This document shows positions 1 to 11,130 of a DNA stretch of 64,000 bases, one piece after another. Within the stretch, counting starts at the first letter, position 1, and every line of letters starts with the position of its first letter. Origin of the DNA: Carboxylicivirga sp. M1479 (GTDB taxonomy: Bacteria; Bacteroidota; Bacteroidia; Bacteroidales; Marinilabiliaceae); the NCBI RefSeq assembly GCF_007097485.1, contig NZ_VKDE01000018.1, positions 124,001 through 188,000 of the forward strand. The letters are read 5' to 3'. Made by a program: the position numbers and the translations under genes. A model generated the notes under the pieces. That model was not told where the DNA came from. It ran no database searches and saw only the letters and a program-made list of their open reading frames with translations.

Positions 1-22
1 ATCGAAAAATGATGAATTTTGC

Positions 23-30
23 TATATTTG
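23..30 (+). promoter_or_regulatory. Candidate gyrB promoter (-7 box TATATTTG)
   Basis: Exact match to the Bacteroidetes primary-sigma -7 element TAnnTTTG, about 73 bases before the gyrB start. The matching -33 TTG would lie outside the window, so only half of the promoter can be seen. Confidence 0.5.
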
Positions 31-58
31 TAGGTCTTTCTATACGAAAGATGTATTT

Positions 59-2067
<2,009 letters not shown>

Positions 2068-2090
2068 TATATTTCAATGATATAAAAGAA

Positions 2091-2118
2091 AAGGAGCTCA
2101 AATTGAGCTCCTTTTTTT
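2091..2118. terminator. Bidirectional terminator between gyrB and dapF
   Basis: Near-continuous palindrome with 11-bp arms AAGGAGCTCAA/TTGAGCTCCTT. It is followed by T7 on the plus strand and preceded by an A-rich run that gives T on the minus strand. It separates the convergent gyrB and dapF genes. Confidence 0.85.
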
Positions 2119-2123
2119 ATGAT

Positions 2124-2909
2124 CTATATTTCAATAGTTCCTTTGAAAACGAATTTTGCAGGCCCCTCAAGCCAGATGTCTTTGAAGCTATTTTCCTGTG
2201 GGGTAAAAAACACTCTTAGTTTTCCTCCTAATACGTCAATATCAAAGTCCGTATATTCTGGGTTTTTCAGGTGGGCTGAAATCGCACTGGCAACAACGCC
2301 TGTTCCACATGCTAAAGTCTCGTCCTCAACACCTCGTTCGTAGGTACGAACTTTTAGTTTATTTGCTTTAGTTTGCTCAACAAAGTTAACATTTGTTCCA
2401 TTTGGGGCATAGGTGTCCGAGTAGCGTATTTGTTTACCTTGCTGGCGGACATCAACTTCATTTGTGCTTTTTACAAATTGAATATGATGAGGAGAGCCTG
2501 TATCAAGGAATGTATAATCACTTCCCTTTTTAATTTCCTCTACATCAATCATCTTAAGAGTGACAATTTCATTTTGGTATGCGGCATGATGTTCTCCATC
2601 TACTGCCATAAATGAAAAATCCTCAGGATTCGATACAGCGCCAATGTGTACGGCAAAAGCAGCAATGCAGCGCCCGCCATTTCCGCACATGGAGGCTTCC
2701 CTGCCATCGCTATTAAAATATCGCATCGTAAAGTCTAATTTAGGATGATTTTCAAGTAGCATAAGCCCATCGCCACCAATGCCGAATCGTCTATCGCACA
2801 GTTGATGTATTAATGAAATATTGTCCCCATCAAAATGCTTGTCCCTATTGTCAATTAAGACGAAGTCGTTGCCTGTTCCCTGGTATTTGAAAAAGTTAAT
2901 GGTCCTCAT
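2124..2909 (-). CDS. dapF: Diaminopimelate epimerase
   Basis: Interconverts LL- and meso-diaminopimelate, the last step before meso-DAP is used for lysine and for peptidoglycan. This is a PLP-independent two-cysteine racemase. The 261 residues match the family length. Both catalytic cysteines are visible: Cys75 in MCGNGGRC and Cys201 in ACGTG. The N-terminal FFKYQGTGNDF motif fixes the ATG. Convergent with gyrB; it appears to be a single-gene unit with its own -7 box at 2969-2976. Cytoplasmic. Confidence 0.96.
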   Translation of the reverse strand: MRTINFFKYQGTGNDFVLIDNRDKHFDGDNISLIHQLCDRRFGIGGDGLMLLENHPKLDFTMRYFNSDGREASMCGNGGRCIAAFAVHIGAVSNPEDFSFMAVDGEHHAAYQNEIVTLKMIDVEEIKKGSDYTFLDTGSPHHIQFVKSTNEVDVRQQGKQIRYSDTYAPNGTNVNFVEQTKANKLKVRTYERGVEDETLACGTGVVASAISAHLKNPEYTDFDIDVLGGKLRVFFTPQENSFKDIWLEGPAKFVFKGTIEI

Positions 2910-2968
2910 TATGAGTTCTTTCTTTGTTGTTTACACTAAACAAAAGACAAATAGTCGTGTTTAAATTA

Positions 2969-2976
2969 CAAAAGTA
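2969..2976 (-). promoter_or_regulatory. dapF -7 box (TACTTTTG on the minus strand)
   Basis: Exact TAnnTTTG match reading towards dapF, about 60 bases before its start. No convincing -33 TTG at 19-21 bases was found. Confidence 0.45.
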
Positions 2977-3186
2977 CGCTGATATGGCAGAATATCCTTA
3001 ATGTTTGGCAAAAAAACGTTAAGATCTCGTTAAAGTTCAGTGGTGGTGCAGTTTTTGGAGATATTGTTTTTGTATATTACAGAGTGCACATCTAAAAAAT
3101 GTTAATTTAATTAATTGTTAAAGTTCTACAAGGATTAATATGTGGGATTTTAAACCTGACAATAACTACTAAAAATTATTACGAGT

Positions 3187-4662
3187 ATGAATACAAAAAG
3201 AGTATTTTACACCTTTGCCATAGCAGTAATTAGTGCTGTGGTAGTTGTTTATGTTTATTCGCATATCAATACTAACGAACCTAAGGTAATTACTATTAAG
3301 GAAGAGGTTACTTCGTTAGGGAATTTCACATCCAATACTGCACAGACTAACTTGCCAGATTTAACAATTGCGGCTGAGCGTAGTGTTCATGCTGTAGTTC
3401 ATGTTAAAACTCGCAGTAGTGGTGGTGATAATTATTCTGGCAATCCGTTCTATGATTTTTTCTTTGGACCAGGAAGTGGTTATCGTCAGCAGCCTCAGCC
3501 TGTAATGGGAGCAGGTTCGGGTGTTATATTAAGTGAGGATGGATATATTATAACTAACAATCATGTGATTGATAATGCTGATGATATTGAAGTGACCCTT
3601 AATGATAAGAGAACATTTTCAGCGACATTGGTTGGAGCCGATCCAACTTCAGATATTGCTTTGTTAAAGATCGATGAAAAGGGGCTCCCATTTATTAGCT
3701 ATGGTGATTCAGATAACTTAAAGGTTGGAGAATGGGTTTTAGCGGTTGGTAATCCTTTTAATTTGACATCTACAGTTACCGCTGGTATTGTTAGTGCGAA
3801 AGCAAGAAGTATCAATATAATTGCCAATAGGAATCAAACCTTAGGGGTTGAATCATTTATACAAACCGATGCTGCCGTAAACCCTGGTAATAGTGGAGGA
3901 GCACTTGTTAATCAACATGGTGAATTGGTGGGAATAAACACGGCTATTGCTTCACGTACTGGATCGTTTACAGGTTATTCATTTGCCGTGCCAGTTACTA
4001 TTGCTAAAAAAGTAGTTGCCGATTTAAAGGAATTTGGAGAGGTGCAACGTGGCTTATTAGGTGTTAGTATTATAGAAGTCAGTAATGTACCAGATGAATT
4101 GGCTGAAGAGTTTGGTGTGACCATTGATAAGATTGAAGGTGTTTTCATTGGTAGTGTTGCGCCTGATGGTGGTGCAGAGGAAGCAGGCCTTAAGGCGGGA
4201 GATATTATCTTATCAGTGAATGGTGAGAAGGTAAATTCAGTTCCTGAGTTGCAGGAGCGTGTTAGTATGCATCGTCCTGGACAAAAAGTGGATTTAATTG
4301 TATTACGTAATGGAAAACAGAAACCTTTTGAGGTGACTTTACGTAATATACGCGGAACAACCGGAATTATATCATCCAATAAATTTGACGAAACTTTAGG
4401 TGCGACACTTCAAAATGTGTCTTCCAACGACTTAAGGCGTCTTGGAGTGCGTTATGGCATACAAGTTGTAAAGGTAGGAAATGGAAGTTTAAGACAAAGT
4501 GGAGTTAAAGAGGGGTATATAATTACCAAAGTAAATGATACTAGTATTAAATCAGTTGATGATTTTAAGAAGTCAATTAGTAGCTCGGAAGAGGGGCTGT
4601 TTTTGACTGGTATTTATCCAAATGGTAGGGTTGTATACTATGCCGTTAATTTAAATGAGTAA
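3187..4662 (+). CDS. HtrA/Deg-family periplasmic serine protease
   Basis: Periplasmic chaperone-protease that degrades misfolded envelope proteins. An N-terminal hydrophobic segment (about residues 6-24) acts as a signal sequence or anchor. The trypsin-like domain has a complete catalytic triad: His126 (NNHVID), Asp156 (DIALLKID) and Ser236 (NPGNSGGALV). Two PDZ domains follow, at about 285-375 and 395-488, giving the two-PDZ architecture of DegP/DegQ; the length (491) also fits. No -7 box was found in the 277-base gap shared with divergent dapF, although the region is rich in T-tracts; stress regulation is possible but not shown. The gene directly precedes rpoD, which has its own promoter. 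Confidence 0.93.
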   Translation: MNTKRVFYTFAIAVISAVVVVYVYSHINTNEPKVITIKEEVTSLGNFTSNTAQTNLPDLTIAAERSVHAVVHVKTRSSGGDNYSGNPFYDFFFGPGSGYRQQPQPVMGAGSGVILSEDGYIITNNHVIDNADDIEVTLNDKRTFSATLVGADPTSDIALLKIDEKGLPFISYGDSDNLKVGEWVLAVGNPFNLTSTVTAGIVSAKARSINIIANRNQTLGVESFIQTDAAVNPGNSGGALVNQHGELVGINTAIASRTGSFTGYSFAVPVTIAKKVVADLKEFGEVQRGLLGVSIIEVSNVPDELAEEFGVTIDKIEGVFIGSVAPDGGAEEAGLKAGDIILSVNGEKVNSVPELQERVSMHRPGQKVDLIVLRNGKQKPFEVTLRNIRGTTGIISSNKFDETLGATLQNVSSNDLRRLGVRYGIQVVKVGNGSLRQSGVKEGYIITKVNDTSIKSVDDFKKSISSSEEGLFLTGIYPNGRVVYYAVNLNE

Positions 4663-4690
4663 ATAGTTTCTGGCTTAAAGGCACGAAAGG

Positions 4691-4721
4691 TTGGAAAAAC
4701 AAGGAAAAAGTAGTACTTTTG
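4691..4721 (+). promoter_or_regulatory. rpoD promoter (TTG-N20-TACTTTTG)
   Basis: TTG at 4691-4693, 20 bases, then TACTTTTG at 4714-4721. This fits the Bacteroidetes -33/-7 consensus in both boxes and spacing, and predicts a start site about 16 bases before the rpoD ATG. It is one of the two best-formed promoters in the window and suggests that the sigma factor reads its own gene. Confidence 0.75.
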
Positions 4722-4743
4722 TGCCGGATTTTTTACATTGAAT

Positions 4744-5604
4744 ATGAGACAACTCAAGATAACAAAGTCGATTACTAACCGCGAAAGCGCATCTCTAGAT
4801 AAGTATCTACAAGAAATTGGACGTGAAGAATTAATTTCCGTCGAAGAGGAAGTAGAGTTAGCTCAGAGGATTAAAAAAGGTGATCAGATTGCATTGGAAA
4901 AGCTAACCAGAGCTAACCTTCGTTTTGTTGTATCTGTAGCAAAACAGTATCAAAATCAGGGGCTTAGTTTGCCTGATTTAATTAATGAGGGAAATCTTGG
5001 GTTGATTAAAGCGGCTGAGAAATTTGATGAAACGAGAGGTTTTAAGTTTATATCTTATGCTGTATGGTGGATTCGTCAGTCAATATTACAGGCTTTAGCG
5101 GAGCAATCGCGTATTGTTCGTTTGCCACTTAATCAGGTTGGTTCTTTAAATAAGATCAATAAAGCTTACTCAAAGTTTGAACAAGAAAATGAGCGTAAGC
5201 CATCTCCTGAAGAATTAGCTGATAAATTAGAATTGCCAGCAGAAAAAGTTGCTGACACAATGCGTGTTTCCGGACGTCATATTTCGGTTGATGCACCGTT
5301 TGTTGAAGGAGAGGACAATAGTCTTTTGGATGTTTTGGTAAACAGTGATTCACCCAATGCTGATAAGTCACTTATTAACGAGTCTTTAGCTCGCGAAATT
5401 GAGCGTGCATTGGCAACTTTAACTGAGCGTGAAAGTGATATTATCAAGTTGTTTTTTGGAATTGGATGCCAGGAAATGACTTTAGAAGAGATAGGTGAGC
5501 GTTTTGGTTTAACACGTGAGCGTGTGCGTCAGATCAAAGAAAAAGCGATCCGCCGATTAAGACATACTTCTCGAAGTAAATTGTTAAAGTCGTATTTAGG
5601 ATAA
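4744..5604 (+). CDS. rpoD: Primary sigma factor RpoD/SigA (Bacteroidetes type)
   Basis: Housekeeping sigma-70 factor. The protein is 286 residues from the ATG at 4744; an in-frame TTG two codons upstream is rejected because [15 protein letters not shown] is the usual N-terminus of this family. It is much shorter than proteobacterial RpoD because it lacks the long region 1.1 and the non-conserved insert. Visible parts are region 1.2 ([10 protein letters not shown]), region 2 ([17 protein letters not shown], then the tryptophan-containing melting motif YAVWWIRQ), region 3, and region 4 with the helix-turn-helix near [18 protein letters not shown]. It is expected to recognise the TTG/TAnnTTTG promoters found throughout this window. 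Convergent with uvrB. Confidence 0.96.
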   Translation: MRQLKITKSITNRESASLDKYLQEIGREELISVEEEVELAQRIKKGDQIALEKLTRANLRFVVSVAKQYQNQGLSLPDLINEGNLGLIKAAEKFDETRGFKFISYAVWWIRQSILQALAEQSRIVRLPLNQVGSLNKINKAYSKFEQENERKPSPEELADKLELPAEKVADTMRVSGRHISVDAPFVEGEDNSLLDVLVNSDSPNADKSLINESLAREIERALATLTERESDIIKLFFGIGCQEMTLEEIGERFGLTRERVRQIKEKAIRRLRHTSRSKLLKSYLG

Positions 5605-5627
5605 TTATATTGCAACAATATATTGAA

Positions 5628-5655
5628 AGCCTCGAAATTATTTCGAGGCTTTTTT
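5628..5655 (+). terminator. rpoD terminator inside the uvrB 3' end
   Basis: Arms AGCCTCGAA/TTCGAGGCT followed by six T. The hairpin overlaps the last codons of uvrB on the other strand, and the uvrB stop codon (5638-5640) sits at its apex. Confidence 0.85.
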
Positions 5656-7647
5656 GTTAATTAGCTCTTCAAGTCTCTTAATTTCATCTCTATGCTGGGC
5701 AGCAGTGATGAAATCTAATTCTTTAGCTGCCTTCTGCATTTCTTTTTTAGTTCTTTCAATTGTTTTCTTCAATGCATCGGTGCTCATGTACTCAACCACT
5801 GGATCAGCTGCAATATTGGTTTCAGTAGGCTCTAAATAGGCTTTTGCTTGCGTTGATGCTTCAATGATAGATGTTAGTTGCTTGTTTATTTGTTGTGGCG
5901 TGATATTATTGAGTTGATTGTATTTAAACTGTTTTTCACGCCTGTAGAGGGTGGAGTCAATCGTTGCTTGCATGCTTTTGGTTATTTTATCGGCATACAT
6001 TAGAACTCGTCCATTTAGGTTACGTGCTGCTCTTCCTGCTGTTTGAGTTAGTGATCTCTCAGAGCGCAAAAAGCCCTCTTTATCCGCATCTAAAATTGCA
6101 ACCAGAGAAACTTCTGGTAGATCAAGTCCTTCTCGAAGTAAGTTAACGCCAATTAATACATCAAACGTACCAAGTCTAAGGTTTTCCATTATTTTAACCC
6201 GTTCCAAGGTATCTACATCTGAATGGATGTATTCACATTTAATAGATAGTCGAGTGAGGTACTTACTTAACTCCTCTGCCATTCGTTTGGTTAGAGTCGT
6301 TACTAATACGCGTTCGTGTTTTTCAATCCGATCATTAATCTCATTAATCAAATCATCTATTTGGTTTTGGCTTGGACGAACCTCAATTTCAGGATCTAGT
6401 AATCCTGTAGGTCGAATCAATTGCTCAACAACCACTCCTTCCGATTTCTCAAGTTCATAATCTGCTGGCGTTGCGCTTACATAGATAATTTGATTAATTA
6501 ACGTTTCAAATTCCTCAAATTTTAGAGGTCTGTTGTCCATTGCTGCTGGTAAACGAAAACCATATTCTACTAAGTTTTGTTTACGTGATTTGTCGCCTCC
6601 ATACATGGCTCTTATTTGTGGGATTGTAACGTGGCTTTCATCAATAACCATTAGGAAATCGTCAGGAAAATAGTCCAGCAAGCAAAAGGGGCGTGTTCCT
6701 TCATGTCTGCCATCAAAATAACGTGAATAATTCTCTATGCCAGGACAATACCCAAGCTCCCGAATCATTTCCAAGTCGTAATTTACCCGTTCGTCTAATC
6801 GTTTTGCTTCTTGATTTTTACCACTTTCCTTTAGAAAAGCTAAATGCTCGGTAAGATCATCTTGTATTTCTTTAATTGCCTCTTGGGTTCGTTCTTTTGA
6901 TGTAATAAATATATTAGCTGGATAGATGGTTATTTTATCCATGGCTTCAATGCGCTTGCCATTTTCTGGATAGAAAATTTCTATATCCTCAATTTCATCT
7001 CCCCAAAAAATTACTCTACAAGCATGATCGGCATAGGCTAAAAATATCTCAACAGTATCCCCTTTAACCCTGAAGTTACCTCGCTCAAACAATACTTCAT
7101 TTCGAGAATATAGACTATCGACCAATTGACGCAAGAATGTGTTTCTTGAAATGGACATGTTTTTTTCGATATTGATCACTCCAGAATGAAAATCCTCAGG
7201 ATTACCAATGCCATATAAACACGAAACTGACGAAATAACAATCACATCCCTTCGGCCAGATAATAGGGCAGAGGTGGCACTTAATCTAAGTTTTTCGATT
7301 TCATCATTGATCGAAAGGTCCTTTTCAATGTATGTGTCGGTTACTGGCAGGTAGGCCTCAGGTTGGTAGTAGTCATAGTACGAAACAAAATACTCTACAG
7401 CATTATTGGGAAAGAATTGTTTGAACTCACCATAGAGTTGCGCAGCTAGTGTTTTGTTGTGTGATAGTATGAGAGTTGGTCTCTGAACTTGTTCAATGAC
7501 ATTGGCAACCGTAAATGTTTTACCAGATCCTGTTACCCCTAATAGTGATTGGTGTTTCAAGTCCTGCTCAAGCCCATTTTTGAGCTGTTCTATGGCTTGA
7601 GGTTGGTCACCTGTTGGAGAGAAGTCTGAGATGATCTGTAAGTTCAT
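5638..7647 (-). CDS. uvrB: Excinuclease ABC subunit B
   Basis: Damage-recognition helicase of nucleotide excision repair; loaded by UvrA, it recruits UvrC. I use the ATG at 7647 (669 residues) because MNLQIISDFSPTGDQP is the normal start; an upstream in-frame codon at 7686 would add 13 atypical residues. Domains: Walker A GVTGSGKT with Lys43, a beta-hairpin region near YYDYYQPEAY, the DESHV Walker B motif, helicase motifs VI near TQTAGRAARN, and a C-terminal UVR motif (about 625-665, including AAQHRDEIKRLEELI) that binds UvrC. The last four codons and the stop lie in the rpoD terminator. Confidence 0.97.
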   Translation of the reverse strand: MNLQIISDFSPTGDQPQAIEQLKNGLEQDLKHQSLLGVTGSGKTFTVANVIEQVQRPTLILSHNKTLAAQLYGEFKQFFPNNAVEYFVSYYDYYQPEAYLPVTDTYIEKDLSINDEIEKLRLSATSALLSGRRDVIVISSVSCLYGIGNPEDFHSGVINIEKNMSISRNTFLRQLVDSLYSRNEVLFERGNFRVKGDTVEIFLAYADHACRVIFWGDEIEDIEIFYPENGKRIEAMDKITIYPANIFITSKERTQEAIKEIQDDLTEHLAFLKESGKNQEAKRLDERVNYDLEMIRELGYCPGIENYSRYFDGRHEGTRPFCLLDYFPDDFLMVIDESHVTIPQIRAMYGGDKSRKQNLVEYGFRLPAAMDNRPLKFEEFETLINQIIYVSATPADYELEKSEGVVVEQLIRPTGLLDPEIEVRPSQNQIDDLINEINDRIEKHERVLVTTLTKRMAEELSKYLTRLSIKCEYIHSDVDTLERVKIMENLRLGTFDVLIGVNLLREGLDLPEVSLVAILDADKEGFLRSERSLTQTAGRAARNLNGRVLMYADKITKSMQATIDSTLYRREKQFKYNQLNNITPQQINKQLTSIIEASTQAKAYLEPTETNIAADPVVEYMSTDALKKTIERTKKEMQKAAKELDFITAAQHRDEIKRLEELINKKASK

Positions 7648-7683
7648 AACTGTAAATTCGGTATTATTCGTTGGGGTAAGAGA

Positions 7684-7713
7684 CAAAAAAAGAGTTGCAT
7701 TTGCAACTCTTTT
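7684..7713 (-). terminator. Terminator after the outer-membrane barrel gene
   Basis: Arms AGAGTTGCA/TGCAACTCT with a two-base apex. On the minus strand it ends in seven T, so it terminates the gene at 7735-8586 before uvrB. Confidence 0.75.
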
Positions 7714-7734
7714 AAATTATTTAAGTGGGTTATG

Positions 7735-8586
7735 TTACCTTCTTTTACGTCGTTTCTTATTGATTGACTTTAGGTTTTTCTTAGACGAACTCTTGTATTG
7801 TGATCGTGTTTTTAAGTATGCCTTACGGTTGTACTTGGGTTCATTTTTCCAACGGCTATCATCAATTAGGAATGTGAGGCCTATCGATGTAGTGTAGTAA
7901 AAATCATTTGCTTCAGTTTGATAGACTGTTCCATCGGGAGAAGTCCACTCACTATGGGCGTCTAATTCATCGGTTGTTGGGAATGTTCCGATGGCTTCAA
8001 TGTTAACGCTCCATTGAGAATTAATCCAGTATGATAGACCTAATCCACCAGAAATAGAAGCTGTAATGCCACTTTTGTCCCTCCAATGGGCACCATCTTC
8101 TTCTCCTTGGTCATTTCTCGCACCAAAATATTCTGATGCACTGTAATAGAGTATTCCAACTTGACCTATTACATAGGGGTTAAAGGCTCTCTGTTTATAA
8201 TAACCCAATAATAAGTTTAATGGTCGAAAAGATGCACCTGCATTCATTTCAACATATGTATTATCAAACCAAGCGTAAACATCTCCTTCAAAATCAATAT
8301 CATCACCATCAGAGTAGGCGTGCTGTGAGCCGCTCATTTTTCCACCCATAAGTGATAAGCGACCAGATAAGAAAGTGTTTAGCTCTTTTTCCCCAACTAC
8401 TCCAAAGGAATAATTAGTTCTTCCGTCATCCACTAAATCACCATAGAAGTGGTTAGCTCCAACTCGGCCTGTTACACTAAAACCTTCCCAAATTTTGGGC
8501 TTTCTTCTGCGTTGAGCATTGGAGTCAGATAGGGTAGAGGATAATATTACAATAACAACAATAAAATATCTTAATGATAATGGCAT
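7735..8586 (-). CDS. Predicted outer-membrane beta-barrel protein
   Basis: Function unknown. The 283-residue product has a signal peptide ending near residue 24 (DSNAQ), then alternating hydrophobic and polar stretches with many Gly, Tyr and Phe residues (for example GFSVTGRVGANHFYGDL, ASISGGLGLSYWI, TTSIGLTFLID) as expected of transmembrane beta-strands. The last roughly 30 residues are strongly basic and end in KKRRKRR; this tail follows the final strand and is unusual for a barrel, whose C-terminus is normally an aromatic residue. It could contact LPS, peptidoglycan or nucleic acid. Single-gene unit with a long leader and its own terminator. Confidence 0.7.
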   Translation of the reverse strand: MPLSLRYFIVVIVILSSTLSDSNAQRRRKPKIWEGFSVTGRVGANHFYGDLVDDGRTNYSFGVVGEKELNTFLSGRLSLMGGKMSGSQHAYSDGDDIDFEGDVYAWFDNTYVEMNAGASFRPLNLLLGYYKQRAFNPYVIGQVGILYYSASEYFGARNDQGEEDGAHWRDKSGITASISGGLGLSYWINSQWSVNIEAIGTFPTTDELDAHSEWTSPDGTVYQTEANDFYYTTSIGLTFLIDDSRWKNEPKYNRKAYLKTRSQYKSSSKKNLKSINKKRRKRR

Positions 8587-8949
8587 TCGAGTGTGATTTA
8601 ATTTCGATGTAAAAATGTAAAAAACTTTACGATTACAAAAATCTAAGGTTTCGAAAGTAGTAATAAAGATGCTTCTTTCTATTAAAAAATTTACGGATCA
8701 CCTCATTTTCTTAATAAAGGGGCTAATTTATTACACTTATGGCCTCAATTATATCTTGATTGAGGTGAATTATAAAAACGGATGAGTCAAATATACGTAC
8801 ATTCCAGCCATCATTATTAAAAGACAAAGATTTGATTGTGATATGATTTTTAAACCAAAATCTATGTGAGATCATAATGAAATAAAAATCGCTTTCAAGT
8901 ACCTACTGATGACTTGATGTTTTTTTTACAGAATCTTCGTTTATATTAT
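8587..8949. other. Intergenic region, 363 bases
   Basis: Lies between two minus-strand genes. It holds a minus-strand -7 box at 8788-8795 and an inverted repeat CCTCAAT/ATTGAGG at 8743-8765 in the resulting leader of about 195 bases. No ORF or recognised RNA. Confidence 0.5.
8788..8795 (-). promoter_or_regulatory. -7 box (TATATTTG) for the barrel gene
   Basis: Exact TAnnTTTG match on the minus strand, with no good -33 partner. It would give a leader of about 195 bases containing a 7-bp hairpin. Confidence 0.35.
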
Positions 8950-10857
8950 TTATCTGAGAAAGCTTCTAATGTTATTAATATTTGTGTCCGAAAAAAAGTT
9001 TTTAGCGGATGGAGTGTATAAATACTCAATCTCCTGTTCGAAATGTGCTTCAACTTTCGATCGTACCACTTTCATCGTGCTATTAAGAAGTTTATTTTCT
9101 TCGGTAAACCCATCTTTTAGTATTACTAGTGTGCTAGGTAACCATCTTGATGGAAAATTTAGCTCAGGATCACTGCTATTTTTAAATTCCTCTATCTCGG
9201 TTTGTATGAGTTGTAGTATTTCAACAATAGTCTGATCCGATTCAATGGTTTTGAGGTGATGTTTAAGCCAGTGATTTATTTTTTCCTTATTTAAAACAAT
9301 TAGCCCACTAGTAAATGGATTCTGGTTATTATGCAATAGAAACTGATCGATGAACGTACAATGATCGATTACTGCCTCTTCAATTCCTTCTGGACTGTAC
9401 TTTTCGCCATCAGCCCCTATTAATAGGCTCTTAAAGCGGCCTAGTACATACAGATAATTTTGATCATCCAAATACCCCAGATCACCTGTGTATAGCCATC
9501 CGTCTTTAATTGTTTGCTGTGTTGCTTCTTCGTTTCTCCAATATCCTTTCATTACGTTTTCACCACGGATGACGATTTCCCCTTTGTCCCCAACTTTAAC
9601 AGTTTTTCCATCAGTATCACAAATTTTAATTTCAATATCGTTCACTACTTTACCCGATGACCCCAATTTATGGAATAAAGGTGTGTTTGCAGATATTATT
9701 GGAGATGCTTCACTTAATCCATAGCCTTGGAACATTGGAATGCCAATCGCATAAAAAAAGCGTTGTAATTCAATATCCAATAATGCACCACCTCCAATAA
9801 AATATTGCAGGTTGCCTCCAAAGCGTTCCTTTATTTTGTCAAAGATGATTGTTTTGAAAAGGGCATATATCGGATAGGTCAGTTTTTTTAGCCCATTTCC
9901 CGCATTATAGCCATCTGCATTGTACCAATATGCAAAATCAAGACCTTTGGTAAATAATTTTTGCGCAAAAGGACCTTTGCCTTCTATGGCTTTTTCAATG
10001 TTCTTTTTAAAGTTTTTGGCAAGTGCAGGCACACTCATTAAAATCTCAGGTTTTACTTCTTGCATGTTAGTCACGAAATTCTTTAACGTTTCGTGCTGAT
10101 TTCGTCCAATTTGTACCGATGCAATAGAGGCGCCTTTATGCATGAATGAATATAGTGAGGCTGTGTGAGCGAATGCGTGATCCCAAGGTAACACAACTAG
10201 CGTTTTATAATGTTGTGGCACGTTTATATAACTAAAAGCTTGTTCTACATTGGCGGTATAGTTCCGATGTGTTAGCATTATGCCCTTTGGATCCGCTGTT
10301 GTGCCTGAAGTATAACAGATGTTAGCTATTGTATTGGGGCCAACTTTATCCATTTCAGCTTTAAGTGTTTCTGGATTATTTGTTTTAAACTGGCCTCCTT
10401 TGTCAATAAGCTCTTTGTGTATTATTTCCTTTTCGCCAAGTTCAACTTCATCGTCGAGTATGATTATCGTTTTTAACTTTGGGAGGTGTTCAGCGGTTAA
10501 TCTTATTTTCTGGACTTGGTTTTTAGAAACGATTACTGTTTCAGCCTCGGAGTGGTTAAGACGGAATATTAAATCGGTGTCAGCTTCTAATTTTGTTGAT
10601 AATGGTACATTAATAGCTCCTATGTGTAGTATTGCTAATTCACTAACTAGCCATAGACGTCTTCCTTCGGACAATAGTGCAACCCTGTCGCCTGCTGATA
10701 TTCCAAGTGCTAAAAGACCATTTGAGAATTCATAAACTTCCTTTTGAATTTGCTTATAGCTGTAACTTTGAAAGGTATTGCCATTTTTCTCCCACATAAG
10801 TGGATTATTTGCATATGCTTGTACGCTATCCTCAAAAAAATTTATTAAGCTTTTCAT
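8950..10857 (-). CDS. Long-chain acyl-CoA synthetase (AMP-forming)
   Basis: ANL-superfamily adenylating enzyme of FadD type: fatty acid + ATP + CoA to acyl-CoA + AMP + PPi. The 635-residue protein has the P-loop signature YTSGTTADPKGIMLTHRN (about residues 180-200), the adenine-binding YGLSEASP, and the GWLYTGDLG and GRFKSLLIGADGEKYSPE hinge and C-terminal motifs. The order matches bacterial long-chain acyl-CoA ligases rather than acetyl-CoA synthetase. It is a paralogue of the gene at 22664-24436 but clearly divergent from it. Divergent from the TPR gene across 273 bases in which no standard promoter was found. Confidence 0.88.
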   Translation of the reverse strand: MKSLINFFEDSVQAYANNPLMWEKNGNTFQSYSYKQIQKEVYEFSNGLLALGISAGDRVALLSEGRRLWLVSELAILHIGAINVPLSTKLEADTDLIFRLNHSEAETVIVSKNQVQKIRLTAEHLPKLKTIIILDDEVELGEKEIIHKELIDKGGQFKTNNPETLKAEMDKVGPNTIANICYTSGTTADPKGIMLTHRNYTANVEQAFSYINVPQHYKTLVVLPWDHAFAHTASLYSFMHKGASIASVQIGRNQHETLKNFVTNMQEVKPEILMSVPALAKNFKKNIEKAIEGKGPFAQKLFTKGLDFAYWYNADGYNAGNGLKKLTYPIYALFKTIIFDKIKERFGGNLQYFIGGGALLDIELQRFFYAIGIPMFQGYGLSEASPIISANTPLFHKLGSSGKVVNDIEIKICDTDGKTVKVGDKGEIVIRGENVMKGYWRNEEATQQTIKDGWLYTGDLGYLDDQNYLYVLGRFKSLLIGADGEKYSPEGIEEAVIDHCTFIDQFLLHNNQNPFTSGLIVLNKEKINHWLKHHLKTIESDQTIVEILQLIQTEIEEFKNSSDPELNFPSRWLPSTLVILKDGFTEENKLLNSTMKVVRSKVEAHFEQEIEYLYTPSAKNFFSDTNINNIRSFLR

Positions 10858-11130
10858 AGTCTTTTACTTTTCAATTGAATTTAAAAAGGAATATTTCCTG
10901 TTCTTCACTTATTGCTTAAATTATATTTTAGCATCAATTGGATGTAATATAATCATTATCATACTAAAGAAAACAATATGGCAGGCAAAGTGTTCGTTAT
11001 CGCCCAATTGTTGTTTGTATTCGCACATGTTTAATAGTTAATTGTGGTCGTAAATATCAGGTTACTAGATGAGAATGTTGAGTGGCAAGGATATTGATAT
11101 TTGTTTCACACATTAATTAAGTTAAACCAC

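Noticed and set aside
2119-2343. Small frame opposite dapF
   Set aside because: It overlaps a well-supported gene on the other strand and has no homology-like features; the same applies to the many other antisense frames.
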